Assembly: GCA_904398675.1 (NCBI GenBank)
Contig: CAJFPI010000054.1
Location: forward strand, 1-10,960
Source of the DNA: an uncultured Oscillospiraceae bacterium
GTDB taxonomy: Bacteria; Bacillota; Clostridia; Oscillospirales; Oscillospiraceae
Reading direction: 5' to 3'
Length of the DNA: 10,960 bases
In this document: positions 6,526 through 10,960 of the stretch, piece after piece
How the letters are laid out: every line of letters starts with the position of its first letter
How positions within the stretch are numbered: the stretch's first letter is position 1
Program-made: the position numbers and the translations under genes
The notes under the pieces: generated by a model
The model's database searches: none
What the model saw: the letters and a program-made list of their open reading frames with translations, nothing else
What the model was told of the DNA's origin: nothing

Positions 6526-6655
6526 GCGGCATTCTGATGCCGCGGGGACCCCGTGGATACAGAACTGCGCGGTGAAAGTGAATTTCACCGGCAGCAAGGC
6601 TTTGTCTGCGCCAAAGCGCTTGGACGCCGCGGGGCAGCGGCCATGGACCGCTGCC
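6526..6655. repeat. Cluster of hairpins between the two nrdD tails
   Basis: Several inverted repeats are packed into this segment. They are GCGGCAT/ATGCCGC (6526-6532/6537-6543), CGGGG-A-CCCCG (6543-6553), CGGTGAAA/TTTCACCG (6570-6577/6583-6590), GCGC-CAAA-GCGC (6608-6619) and GGCAGCGG/CCGCTGCC (6633-6640/6648-6655). On the minus strand they follow the nrdD stop directly. They may form a structured 3' untranslated or processing region, an attenuator inside the operon, or a small inserted element. No U tract marks a standard terminator. Confidence 0.6.
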
Positions 6656-6672
6656 GCATCGGGTTTCTCCCC

Positions 6673-9003
6673 TCAGATCCCGTGCTTGACCCGGGCCTTT
6701 TCCTCCGCCGTCTTGGCATCGTTCCAGCGGTCCATGGTGCCCACCAGGTAGCCGGTGATCCGGCGGATCCGCTCAAAGGGACGCCCGCCGTCGTCCTCCC
6801 GCCGCCCGCAGCCTGGGCAGACATCATCAATAATGCCGGTGTAGCCGCAGACCGGATCCCGGTCCACCGGATGGTTGACGCTGCCATAGCCGATACCGGC
6901 CTCCTTCATGCACCGGACAACCTTCTCAAAGGCGTCCAGGTTCTTCAGCGGATCGCCGTCCATTTCGATATAGCTGATATGCCCGGCATTGGTAAGGGCG
7001 TGGTAGGGCGCCTCCTTTTTGATCTTGTCAAAGGCGGAGATGGGATAGTAGACGGGGATATGGAAACTGTTGGTGTAAAACTCCCGGTCCGTGACGCCGG
7101 GGATCACGCCGAACCGCTTGCGGTCAATGGCCACAAAGCGGCCGCTGAGCCCTTCTGCCGGGGTGGCCAGCAGGGAGAAGTTCAGCCCCGTCTTTTGACA
7201 CTCCTCGTCCATTCTGGCCCGCATCCGGGCGATGATCTCCAGGCCGAGCCGCTGGCTGCGCTCGCTCTCGCCGTGATGCTCACCCGTGAGGGAGACCAGC
7301 GTCTCCGCAAGGCCAATAAAGCCGACGGACAGCGTGCCGTGTTTCAGAACCTCCCGGACTTCGTCGGTCCAGCTCAGTTTCTCGCTGTCCAGCCACACCC
7401 CCTGTCCCATGAGGAAGGGAAAGTTGTACACCTTTTTCCGGCACTGGATCTCGAAACGGTCCATCAGCTGATCGATGCAGAGATTCATCTTGTCATCCAG
7501 CTCATCGAAAAACAGCTCGATATCTCCCTTGGCCTTGATAGCCAGGCGGGGGAGATTGATGGTGGTAAAGCTCAGGTTGCCCCGGCCGTTGCACTGCTGG
7601 CGGCTGGGGTCATAGACATTGCTGATCACACGGGTACGGCAGCCCATGTAGGCAATTTCCGTCTCCGGGCGGCTGGGGTCATAATACTGCAGGTTAAAGG
7701 GCGCGTCGAGAAAAGCGAAGTTGGGAAACAGGCGCTTGGCGCTGCAGCGGCAGGCCAGGCGGAACAGATCGTAGTTGGGATCCTCCTTGTTATAATTGAC
7801 GCCCTCCTTCACCCGGAAGATCTGGATGGGGAAGATCGGCGTCTCCCCATGTCCCAGTCCCGCCTCGGTGGCAAGGAGCAGATTCCGCATGACCATCCGT
7901 CCCTCGGGAGAGGTGTCCATTCCATAATTAATGGAGGAGAAAGGCGTCTGGGCGCCGCAGCGTGAATGCATGGTGTTGAGATTGTGCAAAAGAGCCTCCA
8001 TCGCCTGATAGGCAGCCCGGTTGGTCTCCTTCTCGGCAAAACGGATTGCCTGCCGCTGACACCTTGCCATTTCTGCCTCATCCCCGTACCGTTCAGCCAG
8101 ATAGGGCAGCTCCGCACGCAGATAGTCCTCATAGTGCTCCAGACGGGGCTCCAGCCCTGTCTTTTCCGCGATAGACTTCCGCAGGGCCTTCAGATTATCC
8201 TCCGGGTCCTCCGCATTCTGCAGCAGCACTAGGCATTTTGCCAGATTGCGGCTGTAGGCGTTTGCAAACGTCTTGCGCACCCCGTCGGCCATACCGTAGT
8301 CAAAATTGACGATGGACTGACCGCCGTGCTGGTCATTCTGATTGGACTGGATGGCAATACAGGCCAGGGCGGAGTAGGAGGCGATGTCATTCGGCTCCCG
8401 AAGGCAGCCGTGGCCGGTGGAAAAGCCGCCGGCAAAAAGCTTTTTGATGTCGATCTGGCAACAGGTGGTGGTGAGGGCGTAAAAATCCAGATCGTGGATA
8501 TGGATATCCCCCTCCCGGTGGGCCTTGGCGTGCTCCGGTTTCAAAAGGAACATCTGGTAAAACTGCTTGGCGCCCTCACTGCCGTATTTGAGCATGGCAC
8601 CCATGGCGGTGTCAGCGTTGACATTGGCGTTTTCACGCTTGATGTCGGAGTCGATGGCGTCGGCAAAGGTGATGTCCTCATAAATCTTCATCAGCCGCGT
8701 GTTCATCTCCCGGGCGCGGCTTCGCTCGTTGCGGTAGAGGATGTAAGCCTTGGCCGTCTGGACATAGCCGCTGTCCATGAGAACCCGCTCCACAATGTCC
8801 TGCACATGCTCCACATCCGGAACGTCCAGCCCCTCCACTTCCAGCGCGGCCACCACCTCGCCGGCCAGGGTGCGGGCAGTGTCCATCTGATCGGGCTTGT
8901 AGGTGGCCTGAAACGCCTTGTTGATGGCCACAGCGATCTTCTCCTTGTCAAAGTCTACCAGCCTGCCGTCCCGTTTTTTCAATTTTTCAATGTGATTGGA
9001 CAT
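6673..9003 (-). CDS. nrdD: Anaerobic (class III) ribonucleoside-triphosphate reductase
   Basis: This 776-residue enzyme reduces ribonucleoside triphosphates to dNTPs using a glycyl radical, so it works only without oxygen. An N-terminal ATP-cone (about 1-95, starting KKRDGRLVDFDKEKI) gives allosteric control by ATP/dATP. The catalytic barrel shows GDIHIHDLDFY followed by TTTCC (Cys181-182), HGGQS (227-231), a SRCGAQTPFSSINYG segment whose Cys349 is a candidate active-site cysteine, and NLSFTTINLPRLA. The C-terminus has a zinc-site region (CGYTG and CPGC, with Cys719, 729 and 732), then RITGYLVG with Gly751 as the predicted radical site. Asp716 stands where a fourth cysteine might be expected. 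AGGAGG lies seven to eight bases before the ATG. It leads an operon with the DUF3795-type gene and nrdG, and its promoter carries NrdR-like boxes. Confidence 0.97.
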   Translation of the reverse strand: MSNHIEKLKKRDGRLVDFDKEKIAVAINKAFQATYKPDQMDTARTLAGEVVAALEVEGLDVPDVEHVQDIVERVLMDSGYVQTAKAYILYRNERSRAREMNTRLMKIYEDITFADAIDSDIKRENANVNADTAMGAMLKYGSEGAKQFYQMFLLKPEHAKAHREGDIHIHDLDFYALTTTCCQIDIKKLFAGGFSTGHGCLREPNDIASYSALACIAIQSNQNDQHGGQSIVNFDYGMADGVRKTFANAYSRNLAKCLVLLQNAEDPEDNLKALRKSIAEKTGLEPRLEHYEDYLRAELPYLAERYGDEAEMARCQRQAIRFAEKETNRAAYQAMEALLHNLNTMHSRCGAQTPFSSINYGMDTSPEGRMVMRNLLLATEAGLGHGETPIFPIQIFRVKEGVNYNKEDPNYDLFRLACRCSAKRLFPNFAFLDAPFNLQYYDPSRPETEIAYMGCRTRVISNVYDPSRQQCNGRGNLSFTTINLPRLAIKAKGDIELFFDELDDKMNLCIDQLMDRFEIQCRKKVYNFPFLMGQGVWLDSEKLSWTDEVREVLKHGTLSVGFIGLAETLVSLTGEHHGESERSQRLGLEIIARMRARMDEECQKTGLNFSLLATPAEGLSGRFVAIDRKRFGVIPGVTDREFYTNSFHIPVYYPISAFDKIKKEAPYHALTNAGHISYIEMDGDPLKNLDAFEKVVRCMKEAGIGYGSVNHPVDRDPVCGYTGIIDDVCPGCGRREDDGGRPFERIRRITGYLVGTMDRWNDAKTAEEKARVKHGI

Positions 9004-9015
9004 TGTGCGCCCCTC

Positions 9016-9031
9016 CTACTATATCTTGTGT
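9016..9031 (-). promoter_or_regulatory. NrdR-like box 1 (downstream of nrdD start site)
   Basis: Read on the minus strand, ACACAAGATATAGTAG matches 13 of 16 positions of the NrdR consensus ACACWATATATWGTGT as I know it. It lies in the leader, overlapping the edge of the nrdD ribosome-binding site. NrdR is the ATP/dATP-sensing repressor of ribonucleotide reductase genes. Confidence 0.7.
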
Positions 9032-9041
9032 CTCTATCGCT

Positions 9042-9075
9042 CTATTCCAGGATATATAGTAGACTACTGGAATAG
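9042..9075. repeat. Nested inverted repeats around the nrdD -10
   Basis: CTATTCCAG (9042-9050) and its exact reverse complement CTGGAATAG (9067-9075) are 16 bp apart. They enclose the -10 element and an inner palindrome AGTAG-A-CTACT (9058-9068). This symmetry is more than the NrdR boxes require and may mark a second operator. Confidence 0.5.
9047..9062 (-). promoter_or_regulatory. NrdR-like box 2 (over the nrdD -10)
   Basis: CCAGGATATATAGTAG on + matches 11 of 16 consensus positions on either strand, with an intact central ATATAT core. It starts exactly 31 bp from box 1, about three helical turns, which is the usual phasing of paired NrdR sites. It covers the -10 region. Confidence 0.62.
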
Positions 9076-9084
9076 GCTTGTCAA
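9056..9084 (-). promoter_or_regulatory. Promoter of the nrdD operon
   Basis: On the minus strand a perfect TTGACA (9079-9084) is separated by 17 bp from TACTAT (9056-9061). Transcription would start near 9049, about 45 nt before the nrdD ATG. The second NrdR-like box overlaps the -10, so bound repressor would block RNA polymerase. Confidence 0.75.
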
Positions 9085-9306
9085 GAGGCAAAGCGCTGTC
9101 AGGCTGCACAGGAAAAGCAGCGCCCCAGACCTTCCTGGATGACGCCGGAATGGAAAAGCCTGTAGCGGCACGGCCCGCTGTTTCATGCAAAAGCAGAGGC
9201 GGCCCATGCCTTTCGGCATGGACCACCTTCCCGGTATGCGCCGGGATCCTTCGATCCCGGCGCATACGTTTCGTCGGGCAGATTCCCTTATGTTGATTGC
9301 CGCCGA
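9085..9306. other. Gene-free stretch upstream of nrdD, downstream of the small Cys-rich gene
   Basis: No coding region is supported. It contains a 6-bp inverted repeat (GCGCTG 9093-9098, CAGCGC 9118-9123) and an AGCGG/CCGCT hairpin near 9163-9178. It also holds the two strong hairpins listed separately. It lies after the stop of the minus-strand small gene, so it is probably a 3' untranslated and termination zone. Confidence 0.5.
9201..9267 (-). terminator. Two tandem strong hairpins, probable termination/stability zone
   Basis: Going along the minus strand, GTATGCGCCGGGATC pairs with GATCCCGGCGCATAC over a GAAG loop (15 bp perfect, 9234-9267). Then GGTCCATGCC pairs with GGCATGGGCC over a GAAA tetraloop (10 bp with one U-G wobble, 9201-9224). 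A short GCTTTTGC follows. The lack of a proper U tract makes intrinsic termination uncertain; mRNA 3'-end protection or a repeat element are alternatives. They follow the small Cys-rich gene by 40 nt. Confidence 0.5.
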
Positions 9307-9450
9307 TCAGCAGCAGCTGCCGCCGCCGATGGAATTGCCGCAGCCGCAGCCATTGCCGCTGCCGTTGCCGCAGCAGCAGCACAGGATGATGATCAGGATG
9401 ATGATCCAGCAGCAATTGCCGCCGCCAAAGAAACCGTTGCTATTGCACAT
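9307..9450 (-). CDS. Small Cys/Gly-rich single-pass membrane peptide (47 aa)
   Basis: This is a 47-residue peptide of unknown function. A short N-terminal part with GFFGGGNCC leads into a very hydrophobic stretch (residues 15-23, WIIILIIIL). A run of four cysteines (24-27) follows, then a Gly/Asn/Cys tail with CGCG and a final SCC. Eleven of 47 residues are cysteine. The start is the ATG at 9448-9450, with AGGAGG (9459-9464) eight bases upstream. Another ATG four to seven bases after the site is out of frame and stops after four codons. The layout (Gly-rich segments around one hydrophobic stretch) recalls small YjcZ-like sporulation peptides, but the cysteine content is unlike them. It follows the SLH-domain gene by 83 nt and may be cotranscribed. 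The strong ribosome-binding site and biased composition support translation. Confidence 0.68.
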   Translation of the reverse strand: MCNSNGFFGGGNCCWIIILIIILCCCCGNGSGNGCGCGNSIGGGSCC

Positions 9451-9533
9451 ACATGAAACCTCCTAAGCGTTGAGTGCCCGAAATCTCGGTCTCAGTTCCA
9501 TAGTATGCGCGGGGCGTGAAAGTGTACCTCTTC

Positions 9534-10625
9534 TCAGCCAAGACGGACCGGTGAGACGCCGGAACGGGCCGCCTGCAGCTGACTGGCTGTAAAAAGCCCC
9601 TGCCGGACCAGCCGGTCGCCCAGCTGTTCAGCCGTGCCGCTGACAGGAGCATCCAGAGAACGGTAGGAGAGATAGACCACCTGGGCGCGGTAAAACTCTC
9701 CGCTTTCCAGCGCCTGCCGCTCCCCATCTGTGATAAGCCCGCAGCCAACGGCGCGGGTGAGGGAGGTGCGCCAGTCGTCCACTCCGGCGGTGCTGTAGCC
9801 CAGGGCCCGAAGGAGAAACTCTACATAAGATGCGGCACTCACGGGATTATCGCTCCCAAACCGCCCGTCGCCATATCCGTTGGTATATCCTTTGCTGTAG
9901 GCATAGGCCACATAGCTGTCGCCCCAGGGAACATCAGTAAAGGGGTGGCTGCCGGTGTAGGCCAGAGCGGCATCCTCCTCTCCCAGCACCCGGAGAAACA
10001 TGACCAGAGCTTGCAGCCGGGTGGGATAGCGGTCCAGATTGTATCCGTTTCCATAGCCGGTGTCGCTGCCCTGAAACAGATGCAGCGCCTTCAGAGCGTC
10101 CGCCATGGCGATGTAGTCCACTGTCTCTGCAGACTCAGTGATAGAGCAGATTCCCTCATACTGGAAGACCGCCACCTGGGAGGCCACTGTGAAAACGGCG
10201 GAGGTACCCTCCGCCACCACATAGCGGTGACTGGGGGAGAGCAGTGTACCCGAGCTGAGCTCCCGGCCCTCCGTGGCGTCCACAACAGTACCTGCGGAAA
10301 ACGTCACCTGCAGAGATCCTGCCAGGGGCAGCACCACGGCGCCGGCTGACGCTGTGAGGCGGTCCATCTCTTTGAGAGAGACCTCCGTCAGCTGGGAAAC
10401 TGCCCCCTCCGGCCCAAGGCCTGCCTGGGCGGCAATAGCGTCCACCTGCTGCTGTGCCTTTTCGTAAATCCTGTCGCCGCTCCCATCCAGCTGGGCGAGA
10501 AACCCGTCGGTAAATGTGCCGCGCAGATAGGAGAGGGAGACCAGCGCCTCTCCATCCGCAGCCCAGACCGCTGTTCCCAGACAGATGACCAACGCCAGAA
10601 TCAGGACGATTGCTCGTTTCTTCAT
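9534..10625 (-). CDS. Exported SLH-domain protein
   Basis: This 363-residue protein is secreted and probably held at the cell wall. A signal peptide is clear: KKR, a hydrophobic core, then AWA|AD with cleavage near residue 22. Residues 25-160 are not assignable; about 95-160 look beta-rich with Gly and Val, perhaps a FecR-like fold. At least two S-layer homology repeats follow, about 175-218 and 227-277. The second is clear: HPFTDVPWGDSYVAYAYSKG, then NGYGDGRFGSDNPVSAASYVEFLLRALGY. A degenerate third covers 282-322. SLH repeats bind secondary wall polymers. The gene starts 10 nt after the rex stop, with GAGGAAA overlapping that stop, which suggests translational coupling. The second SLH repeat keeps the usual spacing, so wall binding is likely, though typical anchors need three good repeats. 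Confidence 0.88.
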   Translation of the reverse strand: MKKRAIVLILALVICLGTAVWAADGEALVSLSYLRGTFTDGFLAQLDGSGDRIYEKAQQQVDAIAAQAGLGPEGAVSQLTEVSLKEMDRLTASAGAVVLPLAGSLQVTFSAGTVVDATEGRELSSGTLLSPSHRYVVAEGTSAVFTVASQVAVFQYEGICSITESAETVDYIAMADALKALHLFQGSDTGYGNGYNLDRYPTRLQALVMFLRVLGEEDAALAYTGSHPFTDVPWGDSYVAYAYSKGYTNGYGDGRFGSDNPVSAASYVEFLLRALGYSTAGVDDWRTSLTRAVGCGLITDGERQALESGEFYRAQVVYLSYRSLDAPVSGTAEQLGDRLVRQGLFTASQLQAARSGVSPVRLG

Positions 10626-10635
10626 AACAGTTTCC

Positions 10636-10960
10636 TCATCGTTTGCTGATCCTGTAGCTCAGTGTCAGGAGGCTGTCAGCAAAATGAACGCTTTCCACCT
10701 GGATCTCCGCACTGTCGCTGGCGATTTCCTTGTTGGTAAAATTCCAGAATCCCCGCACCCCCAGCGACACCAGCTGATCTGTGGTGGACTGGGCGACAGA
10801 CTGCGGGACCGTCAAAATCGCCACATCCGGCATATGCTCCCTGCAGTATTCCGCCAGATCCTTCATATCCCGTACAAGGATGCCGTTCACGGTGGTGCCG
10901 ACAAGCGAGGGAGAGACATCAAAGGCCGCATCCAGAGAAAAGCCGATCTCCGCAAAATGA
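10636..10960 (-). CDS. rex: Redox-sensing transcriptional repressor Rex, C-terminal part (5' end outside window)
   Basis: This is the last 107 residues of Rex, a dimeric repressor that releases DNA when NADH rises relative to NAD+. The visible part is the Rossmann NAD(H)-binding domain. GFSLDAAFD resembles the conserved strand and acidic turn. VAILTVPQSVAQSTTDQLVSLGVRGFWNF matches the family pattern ILxVP...AQ..AD.LV..G..GIWNF. The usual LSYRI follows near the end. The frame is open to the window edge (first full codon ends at 10959), and the N-terminal winged helix lies outside. Family members are about 210 residues. It is directly upstream of the SLH gene. Confidence 0.88.
   Translation of the reverse strand, partial: HFAEIGFSLDAAFDVSPSLVGTTVNGILVRDMKDLAEYCREHMPDVAILTVPQSVAQSTTDQLVSLGVRGFWNFTNKEIASDSAEIQVESVHFADSLLTLSYRISKR

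Noticed and set aside
6553..7965. Long + strand open frame (470 codons) opposite nrdD
   Set aside because: It is a shadow of nrdD with no supporting motif or ribosome-binding site.
9078..9296. 72-codon + strand frame upstream of nrdD
   Set aside because: It crosses several strong hairpins, has no good ribosome-binding site and shows no recognisable domain.
9500..9507. CATACTAT on the minus strand as a sporulation sigma (SigE/SigK-like) -10 for the small Cys-rich gene
   Set aside because: Only the -10 fits. I could not find a convincing -35 at proper spacing, so it is not listed as a promoter.
1..10960. Rex operator (TTGTTAA-type palindrome) near ldh, oad or nrdD promoters
   Set aside because: No convincing match was found by eye in the intergenic regions. 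The ldh promoter lies outside the window.

Overview
The window looks like chromosome of a GC-rich, strictly anaerobic Gram-positive bacterium of the class Clostridia, probably of the Oscillospiraceae type (Flavonifractor/Oscillibacter-like). This is an inference. It rests on the gene set: a sodium-pumping biotin decarboxylase split over four genes, a class III (oxygen-sensitive) ribonucleotide reductase with its activase, a Rex redox repressor, an SLH-domain exported protein, and strong AGGAGG ribosome-binding sites throughout. No phage, transposase, CRISPR array, rRNA or tRNA was found.

Layout. (1) 1-541: the 3' end of an L-lactate dehydrogenase gene on +, then a hairpin that can terminate both it and the convergent operon. 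(2) 542-4137: a minus-strand operon, in transcript order oadG-like, biotin carrier, oadB-like, oadA-like. It encodes a membrane complex that decarboxylates a 2-oxo acid (probably oxaloacetate) and exports Na+. It has an extended -10 promoter and a leader of about 105 nt carrying a perfect 11-bp-arm palindrome. (3) 4325-5067: sfsA on +, with its own likely promoter. (4) 5068-5360: a convergent intergenic stretch with hairpins, including a perfect 14-bp GGGGACAC-type stem. (5) 5361-9084: a minus-strand anaerobic dNTP operon, nrdD, a DUF3795-type cysteine-rich gene, then nrdG. It is driven by a near-consensus promoter overlapped by two NrdR-like boxes 31 bp apart. (6) 9085-9306: gene-free, hairpin-rich. 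(7) 9307-10960: on minus, the 3' part of rex, an SLH-domain gene right behind it, and a 47-aa Cys/Gly-rich membrane peptide that is too short for ordinary ORF calling.

How they fit together. Lactate dehydrogenase, the Na+-pumping decarboxylase and Rex all concern NADH balance and energy conservation in fermentation. The class III reductase supplies dNTPs without oxygen. The NrdR boxes suggest nucleotide-sensing repression of the nrd operon. There is no sign in this window that Rex controls it.

The most unusual structure is downstream of nrdD. The last 18 codons plus stop of nrdD occur a second time 209 bp away, right before the DUF3795 gene. All four differences are synonymous third-position changes, and the copies are separated by a roughly 150-nt stretch packed with hairpins. 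It looks like the scar of an nrdD allele replacement or an insertion into an ancestral nrdD-DUF3795 junction. The rest of the window is largely recognisable, and I see no clear evidence of a wholly new multi-gene system.
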